A stretch of 64,000 nucleotides of DNA from Tetrahymena elliotti 4EA (taxonomy: Eukaryota; Ciliophora; Oligohymenophorea; Hymenostomatida; Tetrahymenidae): positions 541,122 through 605,121 of the forward strand of contig JH720337.1 in assembly GCA_000231825.2 (NCBI GenBank). The letters run 5' to 3'. The notes beneath the pieces were generated by a model. The model ran no database searches and was not told the origin of the DNA. It saw only the letters and a program-made list of their open reading frames with translations. Of the stretch, positions 38,286 to 49,800 are shown piece after piece. How positions within the stretch are numbered: the stretch's first letter is position 1; the number at the start of each line of letters is the position of its first letter. The position numbers and the translations under genes are program-made.

Positions 38286-39212
38286 TCATTTAACTTAAAT
38301 ATCTTTAAAGCATTCAGGGCATTTTTGGTTTTAAGGTGCTTTACTTTACTTGCAGCATGAACAGGAGTAACATACAGAGAATAATTTTTAGAAAATATTC
38401 CCACAACTTTAATGGTTATTTTAGCCACTTTCAATATCTTAAGTTAGAGCTATATGATTTTTACAATGAGGACAGTGCATAAATATGATTTCTTATTAAG
38501 GAGTTTATTTGTCCTTCTTATTTAGGTTAGAGAAATTACTCTTTTTCCCATTACTCTTTTTATCTAATTCCACAACTTATTCTTAGTTATCATCTTCATA
38601 TTCTAAATTTATGTGATCATTAGACCCAAAATTATTAGAATACGATACTGGAGCTACTAAATTTTGATTCATAAAACTTAAAGTAGTAGGTTTAGTACCT
38701 AAATGATTGCTGGCATCATACGTAGTAGATATTTTTTCATTTAATTCATTTGCATTATTAGATTCTTTATCTATGCAAAGACTCATGTCACCCATAAGCA
38801 TTAGATTCGTGTTTAGGTTTTAGCTGTTCATCTAATTCATTTAATAAGTACTATTAAGCAGTATATTTTTTGGAGTATTTGGAATCTATTCTTCAATCTA
38901 TAACATATTATTTGCTGGGAAAATTTATGACATCTTTTAAGACATCTCTATTGAATTATGTAAGGCATTTGGTTTAATTATATCGATCGTTGATCCTTAC
39001 TTATTCTTTTTATCAAACTACCATAATAGCTTACTCTATGAATAATTCATTTATTATGATGATAATATATCTGCATTTATGGAAAACTCCTCCTTCGACT
39101 AAACCTCGCTTATTGGATCATGAAAAGGTTTATATTTTTTTTGAATTATACTGGAAGTTATGTTATTTGAGCCCTAGTTATAGTACTACATTTATTGCAT
39201 TGAATAAGCCAT
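38286..39212 (-). CDS. Hypothetical protein with Cys-rich C-terminal domain, 308 aa
   Basis: This is a single frame from ATG 39212 (MAYSMQQMQYYNQG) to TGA 38286-38288. The first about 240 residues are N/S/Q-rich and probably disordered. The last about 65 residues hold four Cys groups: HCPHCKNHI, SCGNIF, CYSCSCC and KCPECFKDI. The CxxC...C...CxxCxCC...CxxC pattern suggests a domain binding two or more zinc ions. It is similar in style to zinc ribbons but matches none I can name. Later in-frame ATGs (38945, 38933) exist; the upstream one is chosen because coding character continues to it. It is divergent from the gene starting at 40161. No function is assigned. Confidence 0.78.
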
Positions 39213-40160
39213 ATTTAAAAAGAGTATTCTAATTCTTGTTTGATTTTTGGTATATCTATCTAGTTTGTACTACTAAATACTTAAATAGATGAATAATATA
39301 TCGATTGATTAATTGATATTTACAATATATTGTATATATCTAATGTTTCGATCAAATGTTTATACTTCTTTAATTTTTATATTTAATTTCAATTATTATT
39401 GTATGGTAAGTTTTTTATTCACTCTCAGTTTTGTTTTGATAAAAAATTTTTTTATAATTGACAAATTAATTCACTATGAGTTGAGTAAATTAAGCTGATT
39501 TTTATTTCAATTGAAGTGCTTTGTTATTTGGCACAATGCTAATAATCTTTTAAATCTTTTACACTTTTAATCAATAAAAAAATACAAATGCTTTTTGGTA
39601 ACAATGACTAAAAACCTCAAAATAATCTTTTGGAATTTACAAAAAAAAGTTAAATTCTCTTAATAACTTCGTTTTCATCTATTTTATTAAACTTATCTAT
39701 TTTAAAATACGCTTATTTTCTCTTCATCAAATTAAAATTATATTTTCTTTCATTACACCTTAGTTCCTTTTTTCTTCTTTATCTCATATTTTTGTTTATT
39801 TTTCATTAATCAAAAGCCTTTTTCCTTTTATTGCTTTTCCATAATTTGATTCTTTAAATTAGCAGTTTTCGCTAATATTCTTTTAATGAATTAGAAATAA
39901 CAAAATAATTATATCTAAATCAACTAAATAGCAAAATCTATTATTTGTCAAATAAGTATAAAAAATAGTAAAATATTTTCATAATACATTCAACAGAGAT
40001 AAACTATTAACTTATCAAAACTATCATTTTTTATTAATAAATAGTTAAATCTTATTTAAGTATTGAATTTTTTAAATTTAAACTTTTAAGCCTATTAATA
40101 GTGTACCTAAGCTAGACAGAGGAAGAAGTTTTAAATGATACTCCTTAAGCTTTTAATGCT
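39213..40160. other. Divergent intergenic region
   Basis: It lies between a minus-strand start (39212) and a plus-strand start (40161). Short open frames occur here but have random AT-driven composition. No RNA gene is seen. Confidence 0.5.
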
Positions 40161-42266
40161 ATGAGTTAGTCAATCTACAAATCAACTTAAAACTTGCTTT
40201 CCTATTGTATAATGCTTCAATTAAATGATTAAAATTGATCTAGAGTTAAACTTTAATTATCAATAAGATTTTAAATATAATTTATATTATAATTCCAATT
40301 TAGTATTTTTAAGATAAGGTTCACAAAAAGTTAAAATATAAAAAAATTTTAGTTATTTCTTAAAAGTATGTCAGAAATGAATGGAATTATTTAACTTTAA
40401 AAAATAAGATATATAAAATTATTAGCTAAAACAATTATTACTTATTTTTTCTAAGCAAATACATTTTAATAAAAAATTTATATTTATTTTTTGATAAATG
40501 TACGTGTTATCTACTTACATTATATCTTAATTTACAGTTTAAAAGTATAAATTCTTTCTATTCATTAATAACAATAAATTAAAAAATATTAAGTAATTCA
40601 TATTTAAAAAATACAAATTTTTAATTCTTACATTAGAATAAGCCATTCTTAATTCATATGAAATTGTTTTAGCTTCCCTAATAATTTTAGGTAGGAAAAA
40701 TAATAGCTGATTTTAGAGAAAGTAATTTAATTTAAAAGATAGTTAAAAAAAATTCTAATTTATTTTTTTAGAAACTAAACAAAATTTAAAATATTGTTTA
40801 AATTTTTATGTGATAAAAAATATTTTTTAGAATTAACATCAATTTTGCTAAAATTTTTTTATAGATTTTAATTGAAAAAATTTCGAACTATTTATTTATA
40901 AATAATCTTTGTTAAGAAGCAAGTATATTCATAAAAACCAATCTATAAATTATTTAATTAGTTGTTTAAGTAGAAAATTTCTAACAATTTCATTAGAATT
41001 AAAATTCGTAAGCAGATTAATAAGCTAATATTGAAAAGTAGGAATACTTTACATTTATTATCTGACAATATTTTTGTGCAGAAAGTAAAGATAAAACCAT
41101 AATTCTTTCATTTATGAACATCACTCTTTAAGTTAAAAGTTCTATTAACAAACTTAATTGCCCTAAGTAGTAACTATGTCTAAGAGATTAATCACCATTA
41201 AATGAAAATTGTAATTTACTGAATTCTTATTTAGATTATGTAAACATAATAATAAAACTCATTCTGCTTCAAAAGAAATTCAGTTAAAAGTTTTATAAAA
41301 TAATTTTAATATAGAAAAGACTGGCAAAAAATCCTATTATCAGAATGATGAAGCGAACAAAATGTATTTGCTTCATAATGTTAAAAACCTAGCCAATAAT
41401 AAAGTTTTAAGATAAATGATTTAGAATAATGAATTTTTTGACTGTTCTAAGTAAAATATTTTGTGGATACATAATTTATTTATCTTTTTTTGTTACTAAT
41501 TTACTTTTTTATTGCTAAAAGCCAGCTCTAAGAATGTATGATTTAAACAAAGTTGAACTCTCTTTAGTAAATAAAAGCGCCTGTTATCAAAACTCCCCTA
41601 TCCAAGCCTATTAATTATTTAACAAAAAAAACTGTTAATTTAAACTTTAAGAATGATATATAAACTGTTTAAAAAAGCATAGATGCAGAAAGAAAATCCT
41701 TTTAACTTCCTAAAATAAGCACAAAAAGTAATTTTGTTTACATAAATAAAAAACTTGAAAAATATAACTTATTATTAGCTTTAATCCCTCCACCTCCAGT
41801 AGTCCTTAAGAAGCCTAAAAAGAATAAGAAAAAGAACCTTAAAAAATAGATTGAAAAAGAACATCTAAAAACTGAATCAGTGGATATATAAAAAGAATAT
41901 TAAGAAATAGAAGAACCTGATTAAATTGAGCTAAATTATTTAATCAGGTAAGAAGATTTATGATAGCATAAAATACTTTATGTTTTGATAAAAAGTAAAA
42001 GAAAATAAAATATAAATGTATAAACCTATTAAAAAGGCAATACTTAAGAGTTAAAAAATGATAACTCATAATTAAATATTAATGAAATAAGATTTGAATA
42101 TTAAATCAATCTTTATGAAATAGAAAGAGCTTTCTATTTGGTTTTTGTAATGCTAGAAAAGCTAAATAGAATATATTAGTTTAAAATATAAAGTAATTGT
42201 TAAAATATTGTTTAGAATATATTATATATTGATATCACAACTTTTTAAAACTTTAATGTAGTTTGA
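40161..42266 (+). CDS. Hypothetical K-rich protein, about 347 aa, five exons
   Basis: The proposed exons are 40161-40206, 41082-41166, 41235-41450, 41522-41947 and 41996-42266. All have GT-AG boundaries and their sum is divisible by three. The best-supported exons encode NNFNIEKTGKKSYYQNDEAN, then LLLALIPPPPVVLKKPKKNK followed by a lysine-rich stretch (KKKNLKKQIEKEHLKTE), then INEIRFEYQINLYEIERAFY, with TGA at 42264-42266. The P-rich to K-rich switch may be a nuclear-localisation or nucleic-acid-binding tail, but that is inference. The first exon and its 875-bp intron are weakly supported. Coding-like sequence continues just upstream of 40161 (EEEVLNDTPQAFNA), so the true start may be further 5'. 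Confidence 0.55.
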
Positions 42267-42856
42267 AAATAATTTTATCTAATTTCACTGAAACTAAAGA
42301 AATTACGTTACTCTATATATTAGAAAATAAGATTTAAAGTTATTTTAAGTGTTTAAGCTTTATTTATCATCAATTTCGAAATCCAAATAATTTAAAACTT
42401 TATCATTACCTCTTTTACGTTTAATTTTTATTGTTTGTTTATAAATAAAAAGAAATCCTTAAATTAAGTTTTATCATCATTTTCAAAGCCCAAATAATTT
42501 AAAAGTTGATCATGATCATCTTTAAATTTTATTTTATTATTATTTATTGGATAAAATAAATGCCTAGCCTAGTTTTTAAATTTTCAATTTTAGAATAAAA
42601 AAACATTTGTAATTTAACAAATTATTTCTTGAAATACCAAAATAAATAAGATATTGTAAGGAGGATTTTATTTAATTTTCAACATAAGAATAGGCATGAA
42701 ATTTTGATACTGCTTTTTGTGAAAAGAAATACTTTTTTTAAGTGAATCTTTAAATTACTTAGAAATTTTGATGTAAATTAAATGTAACAATTATAAATTT
42801 TGATACTTAATTAATTTAAATCAAAATCAAAGTAAATCTTTTTAAATAAATATTTG
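42267..42856. other. Intergenic with a duplicated short segment
   Basis: It lies between two plus-strand genes and contains two direct copies (42366-42412 and 42472-42519) of a roughly 46-bp segment. On the minus strand these translate as VLNYLDFEIDDK and LLNYLGFENDDK, but in different frames. They may be remnants of a gene tail. Confidence 0.45.
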
Positions 42857-44641
42857 ATGATTAATCTTTAAAAAGGTACTGACGCAAAGCTATAAGTGTA
42901 AGAAATATTAAATAGACAATGCTCTAAGCATAATAAATACCCACTTGATCTTCTTTATATAACTAATAAGACTGATCAACATGAGATTTGCTTTATGTGC
43001 TTTTATAATTAACCTATTAAAAAAGAGGAGATTATAAATATTAGAGAGATACTTTTCTCAAAAGAAGATACTGTCCTTTAGAATTATCCTCCTCTTGAGA
43101 ATTAAAATCTTTATACATAGTTGATAAAAATTTTCAACGAATAAATGATTCTTGATTAATCAGTAATTAAAATTTAAGAATTCTTTCTAGGCTTGGAAGA
43201 AAAAATAATAAACATCATAAAAAGATTAAAAAATGAGATGGAAAGTAAGATTGAGAACATTAAAAGCTCAAAGAAATAATTGATTGAAACTTACAATAAG
43301 ATCTCTTCAAAAGATGAGTTAAAAAATTATTTTGAGAATAAGAAAAAAAATGGTGAATCTATTTTGCATGATATAATAGCAAAAACTGTTGAGGAATAAC
43401 CTTAAAACACAAGAAAAATAAAGGAGATAATAGACTAATTTAACTCTTGCAAAAGATCAGTTAATTTCGATGGGCCAGTAAAAATTGAAGAAGCAATAAT
43501 TAGTTTGATGAATTAAATTGATTTTTTTGCTGAATTTAATGCTGATAAATACACCTAAGTAATTTTATAGTAAGAGTTGAATGATGATCACTAATACTAA
43601 TAGTTAAATTCAAATAAATCAAAAATAACCAATGTAGAGTATCTGCTAGATCTTATAAAAAATTAAACAAATTACTGCAATAATACCAGCTTTTAACAAA
43701 TTTAATAGTTGCTTAAAAAATATTCTTTACTTTTAAATTAAGTAGAACTAGAATAGCCTATTTATGATGAAGAAAAAAGGAATAACTTTGTTAAATTAAA
43801 TAATGAGTAATTGGAAAGAGTTAGGCTGATTTCAGAAAAAATAATTTCTACAGATAAGTTATACTAAGAAAATGAAAATGCATATTCTCTCAAAGGAGAT
43901 TCTTCAGCTTTTGATTAAAGCCAATTTAAATAATTACAAGCAAGCATATAACCTTATTCTTTTGAAATCTATAATACTTTGTTTGGCGGAAAAGCAAGTT
44001 AGTATTAAAGAATTCAAAATTTATTAAAGAACTACCCTATTTTTGAAATTGAAAATATCTAAAATGGAAACCATTAATTAATATTTTTTAATATGATTAA
44101 ATCCCTTTATGCAGATTCTTAAAATTTGCATATAGAGAGGTTGCAAAACTTTAATATTTAGATTAAAAAAATACATAAGAAAGGACATGCTATATGTTAC
44201 AGTAATACTTCCTTAGAAGCAGATAAAAAATATATAATTAGATTAACAATATAATCTAATCCTAAAACTTCAAATAATTTGATTTTATTTGGCTTAATAC
44301 CTGAATAGAGTAAAGACATATCATATCTAAGAGACTCAGGATTAACTTACAATGAGAGAGGAGACAGCTGCTATACTTTAACAAAACTTATTAAAGGTGA
44401 TCCTATCCCTGAAATAAATAAGCTGAGCATAAACAAAGAAATTGAAATAAGAATTCATCTAAAAAAAAAATTGTTTAGAATAGCAACAATTCCTGGATAT
44501 GAAAATATTTCTGAGTTAGATAATAGAAATAGAATCTTAGAAAATGTTAAATACAGATTTAGCATTGAGTTATATTAACAAGATGATTAAATAGTCATAA
44601 ATGAGTTGTTGATTGAAAATTAATTTAATGAAGACATGTGA
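42857..44641 (+). CDS. Cys/His-finger (B-box-like) coiled-coil protein, single exon, 594 aa
   Basis: An uninterrupted frame runs from ATG 42857 (MINLQKGTDAKLQVQEIL) to TGA 44639-44641. Residues about 20-50 carry RQCSKHNKYPLDLL then ICFMCFYNQ, a C-x2-H...C-x2-C arrangement typical of the degenerate B-box-type fingers at the N terminus of many ciliate proteins. Helical, K/E-rich sequence follows (FFLGLEEKIINIIKRLKNEM). The C-terminal about 200 residues look globular: SLYADSQNLHIERLQNF, KKGHAICYSNTSLEADKKY, LILFGLIPEQSKD, DSGLTYNERGDSCYTL. That layout recalls a SPRY-like or other beta-sandwich fold, as in TRIM proteins, although a SPRY assignment is only inference. No RING finger is present, so ubiquitin-ligase activity is not supported. 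Confidence 0.8.
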
Positions 44642-44986
44642 ATTTCTTTTTTTATGATGCAAGATATTAATTGTCTGTTCTATTTTTTCAAGTACAAAAT
44701 TTTATATTTATTGAAGAATTTACTCTGTATGTATGATAAACAACTTCAAAATTTTTATTTCCTATTTGTTTTAAGTGAAAAAATTATTTAGAAATTATTA
44801 TTAAATAAATTTGGTCTAATTATCATAAAAGCAAATATTTTAACTTTATTAAATTGCTTATGAATTTTTTTAAAACTTTTTGTAATATTTGTAATGATAG
44901 ATTTTAATTAGTTATTTGTTCCAAATCTATTTATTATTACTATTTTTATTTATTTATTTCAATTTTAATATCAAAAAAAAAAATAT
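44642..44986. other. Intergenic, AT-rich
   Basis: No gene is seen. The T-rich run on the minus strand next to 44986 is the likely pol III terminator of the adjacent tRNA. Confidence 0.55.
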
Positions 44987-45069
44987 TGGCAACTGTGAGA
45001 TTCGAACTCACGCGGATTACATCCAGGCGATCTTAAGTCGTCCCCCTTAACCAACTCGGGCAAATTGCC
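44987..45069 (-). tRNA. tRNA-Leu (anticodon UAA), copy 1
   Basis: The 83-nt cloverleaf includes discriminator A73. Acceptor strands GGCAATT and AGTTGCC pair with one G-U. The D arm is CCC...GGG. The anticodon loop CTTAAGA gives UAA, reading UUA leucine. A long class-II variable arm (GGAT-GTA-ATCC) and T arm GTGAG-TTCGAAT-CTCAC follow. The long variable arm and A73 fit leucine. One A-C mismatch is present in the anticodon stem. A poly-T run follows on the transcribed strand. Confidence 0.95.
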
Positions 45070-45414
45070 TTGATGGAATATTTGATACTTTTAAGGTATC
45101 TATTTAAATAGTTTTAATATAATTTTTAACAAATTTCTAATTCATAATTTAATTTATATTTTAGAATTTTTTTGAAGGGTCCATTCTTTACTTGCTGATT
45201 AATTGATGAAAGAGGACTATTAATGAGTAAAAAAATAATAATGAAAAAATAGGATAATTTAATAGTCAAAACAAATCTGAATAATTTAATTAAATTTAAT
45301 ACGACTAAATATGAAATAGTTATTTACAATATTTATTGATTAAAAATTAAAGTTAATTTCCTCCTTGAAAATAATTAAAACCTTACCATATTCTATTTTA
45401 TAAACAAAAATTAA
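45070..45414. other. Spacer between tRNA copies
   Basis: It is AT-rich and no gene is recognised. Confidence 0.6.
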
Positions 45415-45497
45415 TGGCAACTGTGAGATTCGAACTCACGCGGATTACATCCAGGCGATCTTAAGTCGTCCCCCTTAACCAACTCGGGCAAATTGCC
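45415..45497 (-). tRNA. tRNA-Leu (anticodon UAA), copy 2
   Basis: The sequence is identical, over the 83 nt I compared, to the copy at 44987-45069, with the same UAA anticodon, long variable arm and A73. It has the same orientation. The flanks differ, so it is a separate locus, not an assembly repeat of a larger block. Confidence 0.95.
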
Positions 45498-45948
45498 TTA
45501 TTGATATTCTTTTCCATATTAAAAAAATCAATATTAATATTTTTAAAAGAAAAAAATATCAAAAACTAATTATTTATCTATCGTGGTTTTTTAATTTTAA
45601 TTAACTTTTAGAAGATTAGTTTTTATTAATATCAAATTAAATAATTATCTTAGTAATATTTATTGAATCGTCTAATTAAATAAATCAATATGGAATTATT
45701 AACCGAGTTAAAAATATTCAGGAATTGAAAAATTTGATGACATATTTTTTATATATTTTTAATAAAAAAAATGAGTTTAACAAGTTGGAAAAAAAATTAA
45801 TTAACATCCAAATTCACTTTTATCTGTATTCACTTTTGATATTTCATTCAAAAACTTATTTTTCTTTGAATACTTTTAGATTTCTAAAAACAATTTAGTA
45901 GATTCTTTTTATTTAGATTTTAATTTTGAAAATGAAAAATCTCATCAA
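45498..45948. other. Spacer between tRNA copies
   Basis: It is AT-rich and no gene is recognised. Confidence 0.6.
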
Positions 45949-46031
45949 GGCAATTTGCCCGAGTTGGTTAAGGGGGACGACTTAAGATCGCCTGGATGTA
46001 ATCCGCGTGAGTTCGAATCTCACAGTTGCCA
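45949..46031 (+). tRNA. tRNA-Leu (anticodon UAA), copy 3, inverted
   Basis: The mature sequence is the same as the two upstream copies but on the plus strand. A T run starting near 46035 is the terminator. The immediate 5' flank (CATCAA) matches that of copy 1, hinting that the duplicated unit extended slightly upstream. Confidence 0.95.
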
Positions 46032-46546
46032 TTATTTTTTTTTTAATTTAAATATATTATGTAAAATATAGTTTTGTTGTTGATAAATTCTTTTTTGAAA
46101 AAAATAAAAAAATATTTTACAAAGGTATTTGGAATTTCAAAATGTAAATTTTCATTAAAAAAAATTTCATAAAAGCAACTGGATTTATTTTTATATTAAT
46201 TTATTTTCACAAAAAATGATTTAAAGTATTAAGCTATGTTTTATCTCTCATAAATTGAAATAAATTTAATATTTAAATTTAAAGGTAAATCTAAAATAAT
46301 TATTTTGATCAAAATTTTATTTAAATAACTTGAACATAAATATAAATTTTCATTTTGACATGATAAAATTGACAAGTCTAGGCATTTTAAATGCTTTTCT
46401 ATTTATTTTCTATCTTTTTATTAATTTACAAAATAAAGAAATAAATTTAAAAATAAGTAAAAAGAAAAATCTAATATACCTTAAAATTTATTCAGACACA
46501 GTTAACTTTCTATTTATAAAAAATATTATTAAATTTTAAATTTAAT
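46032..46546. other. Intergenic, AT-rich
   Basis: It lies between the third tRNA and the 3' end of the next LRR gene. A 69-codon plus-strand open frame (46330-46539) looks random (K/I/N/F-rich) and is not called. Confidence 0.5.
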
Positions 46547-49294
46547 TCAATCTTTAATTATTTACCCATAAAAATTTTGAAATTTTAAAATCTTTATATT
46601 TTTCAATAAATAGAGCTAGCTTATAATTTAATAGATATCACTTAATCTCTCTCTATCTCTAATTTATTATTAAAAAAAATATTAATTTCTATGAATCTTG
46701 TATTTTTGTTACAGCTTAGAAAAGACCAATCCTTATATTTTATTTTATTGTGATAATAAACTCATCATTAATTCTATCGATTGTTCATTAATTCCCATGA
46801 GTTGAGAGTCACTATTAGTTTTTGTATTAAATTGAGAAATAATTTGATAATATGTTAATTATTAGAAATTTATTATGAAAAGAAATACTTTTAAATTGTT
46901 GTATATTAATAAAAAAGGAAATACTGAATTTCTTTAAATTATTTACCTTAAGTCAATTTATATTTACTTAGATAACGGGTTGATAGTTAAATATTTAGGA
47001 GACACCAAAGCTCTTTATTATGGATTGAAATGGTCTTCATAGAAATAGCTCAATTCAAAGAAAAGTTTTTTGAGAGGATCTTAATAAATGAAATCAAGTT
47101 GATACAAATTTGTAATTTTTCTCAAGCACTATCCAAACTTGAAAGATCCTTCATTAGATATTTTGTTATAGCTTAATTTTTAATTTCAAAATTTAAGATT
47201 GAAAATTTAAAAATTAATAAAACATACGACAAATTTAAAACAAGTTATTTAAGTTCTTTCCTTTGAATTAAATATTTTTCCAAATAACTGACTCCTTTAT
47301 CATTGATTAAAGTTGAACTATATTATATTTAGTATTTCACTCAATTACTTTATTATTTAATTATTGTTACCATAAATCAAGTTTCAGAGAGTTTAGATTT
47401 GGAATTTATGAGAGATAATTGAAAAGTGTTTCTACTTCATCTGTGTCCAAATAATTAGACCTTAAATATGGATTAATATTTACTTCAAAATTGATATAAA
47501 TTACTGTAGTCTTATTTCTAAACCTTTTTGGGATTCAATTTTTAGATATTAGTATTAAATAGCTTGACTTATTTTATATTGAAGTTCCATTAAAGTTAAC
47601 TCAAACTCAAAAACTAATCTTTAAAAGCTAGTACTAAATTAAGCCTCAAAAACTTTAATCATTTTCAATTTTTTACAACAGTTTGCAAGTGCTTTTGGAC
47701 CTTCAATATCTATTCTGCATTACCTAAGCAAATATTATTATAAACAAATGAATACTTCAAAGAAATGAATTTTAGTTTTACCTAACATCAATTATCAATG
47801 TCTCCAGCTCACTTAATTATGATAATAAATCTGCTATTTAGCACAATCCTTGTTTGTTAACTTAAGTATTGCTTAATTAAAATATAAATTAATTTCATTT
47901 CTAATTTAATGTTCTTTTTACTTAATTAGAAAATATAGATTCCTTAAGTGTTTTAATTCAGAAAGTACTTATGCAGTTGAAATTACTGAGTCGTTATTAA
48001 GTATATTGAAACTGTAATAAGTTAAATATTATTTTTGAAATTAAACAAAATTATGAGAAATTTTTAAATAAATTAATAATACCCTTTCGTTAATGTTAAA
48101 CAAATGTTAAATTTTCTTTTGAATAAAAATATGAAAAGTAGAATTACCTAATATCAAGCAAAAGTGTCTGCAAGTTTTACATAAGTGATAATTTATTTTT
48201 TACTGATTCGAATTAAGAGTTAGAAACTTTAGATCTAAAACAAAATGTATAAATACAAAGAAATATTTTGGCAAAAAATACCTCAAGTTAATTTCTACAT
48301 GTGTCAAAGATGAAAGCTATGTCAGAGCAATATTATTAGTAGACAAATCAGAGTTGAAGATGTTAATACTATTTATAAATAAAAATGAATACCCAATAAA
48401 TAAAAAAGATGTTAATTACTTGGCGAATATTACTTTAACAAATTAAAGAAGCTTTATATTAAGTTTTTGTATTGATTCGTGAACCCGAAAGCCGTTCTGA
48501 TCAATAATAAATAAATACAAAACATTATCTTAAAAAAATTAAGAGTTAATAACATCATGCACAAAATTTTATGCCTAAATTTATTTTGATAAGTATGAAT
48601 CTTTTTCCAAAATTTAGTTTTTTTCAAATATTTTATAAATGAATCTGTTTGTAAATTCTTTCATTTAGTAGTAGTTTTAACTGGACATGATTTTGAAACT
48701 ATCTTCTTAAAAAACTTTAGTTGCATCTAAATCATTTTCTTTTAATACATTGATTAGCTTATCAGGATAAATCAAAAACTCATGCAAATCCTTTTCATTA
48801 GACTTATGAGAGATATTTTCTGAGTAGTTTTGGATATAATTTTGCTTTTCTTCTAAATTTTTTATTCTTTTTTTTAAAAATTCAATAAGCTCAGTATCAT
48901 ATTTTCCATTACTAGCTAGAGTGACGATATACTAATTAACTTATAAAAAGAAGTCTATTGTGCTAGGCAAAGTGATAAAAAATGAATCCCTAAGTTAAAA
49001 AATATCTTGATTATTTTTAGAATCATCGTATTCTTTTTATCTTTATTGCTTTTAAAAAAGACTTTTATCTTCTAAATTATCCATCTTTTTGATGAAAAAT
49101 ACAGCTGGTTCTATATTTTCTCTAAAAGCAAAACCTAAAAGCATGGCACTATCCTTATAAACTTTTAAAGTCTTAATGAGTTTGATTTTTTATTTCCTTC
49201 CTTTCAATAAGTTCTCAATCTCTAATCTGTCTAACTAACAGAAATTTATCTTCTTTTTTTCATCTTCTTTATCATTTATGAATTCAAAGTTCAT
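46547..49294 (-). CDS. Leucine-rich-repeat protein, one repeat per exon
   Basis: It starts at ATG 49294 (MNFEFINDKEDEKKK). A leader of roughly 260 residues, rich in K, E, N and Q, is followed by LRRs in successive small exons: LTQLSSLTHVEINL, LSLMQNLQTLLLDI, VLSELKHLRNLYFLI, SQLSELETLIIDV, GPKALANCCKKLKMIKV, LFNYLSQIPNLNSLKLDL, GVSYLEKYL...LKQLVLNL and FKFGQCLRKITNLYQLDF. Introns interrupt the repeats just after the LxLDL strand and are phase 2, for example 48235-48281 and 48012-48147; exon 47922-48011 is 90 nt. The repeat style is the RNase-inhibitor-like type. The 3' end is uncertain: coding frame can be read to TGA 46547-46549, but clear repeats end near 47000. It is in tandem with, and related to, the next LRR gene. 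It is probably a protein-interaction scaffold. Confidence 0.75.
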
Positions 49295-49800
49295 ATTATA
49301 AATACCTTATATATCCATTTTAAAATACTTGTGTTATCTTGTTATGTTATTTTTACACTAATAATAAAATATTAAATGTAAAGGAAGGAGATAATCATAT
49401 AAAAAGTAATCAAAGAAATTTTGCTATCCACTTTAAAAAACTTTAAACTATTTATTATTTCTACATAATATCAAATAAAAAATATAATTATTTATCTACC
49501 TCTTAAAGAAACAAAGACACTTTAAAAATATTTCAAAGTAAATTCATTTTTTCTCAAAGGACCTGAAATAATAATTAAAAATATTGTTTTACAAATAAAG
49601 GTTCAAAATTTTAAGTAAGGTACAACATAAAAAATAAAAATATTTTTTTGCAAATACAAGTTCAAAATATAAGTAAGGTACTGCAACATAAACAATAAAT
49701 ATAGAAACTAATTTAATCTTTATTTAAACATTTTTAAAAGTAAATTAAAGTAATTTTAAGTTGTATCTATTCATTCAAAGAAAACCAACTTAGGAATAAC
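49295..49800. other. Intergenic between two LRR genes
   Basis: This is the 5' flank of one LRR gene and the 3' flank of the other. It contains a short tandem duplication (see 49591-49700). Confidence 0.55.
49591..49700 (+). repeat. Two-copy tandem repeat, unit about 60 bp
   Basis: The order ACAAATA..GGTTCAAAAT..AAGTAAGGTAC..AACATAAA occurs at about 49591-49640 and again, slightly diverged, at about 49650-49700. It is non-coding. Confidence 0.7.

Noticed and set aside
39313..39498. Short plus-strand F/I/Y-rich open frame
   Set aside because: It is short, AT-driven and has no upstream or downstream exons with coding character.
42857..44641. TRIM-type ubiquitin ligase
   Set aside because: There is a B-box-like finger and coiled coil, but no RING finger, and the C-terminal SPRY-like fold is only a guess.
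46330..46539. 69-codon plus-strand open frame near the tRNA cluster
   Set aside because: It is composed almost only of I, N, K, F and L as expected of random AT-rich DNA, and no supporting exon was found.
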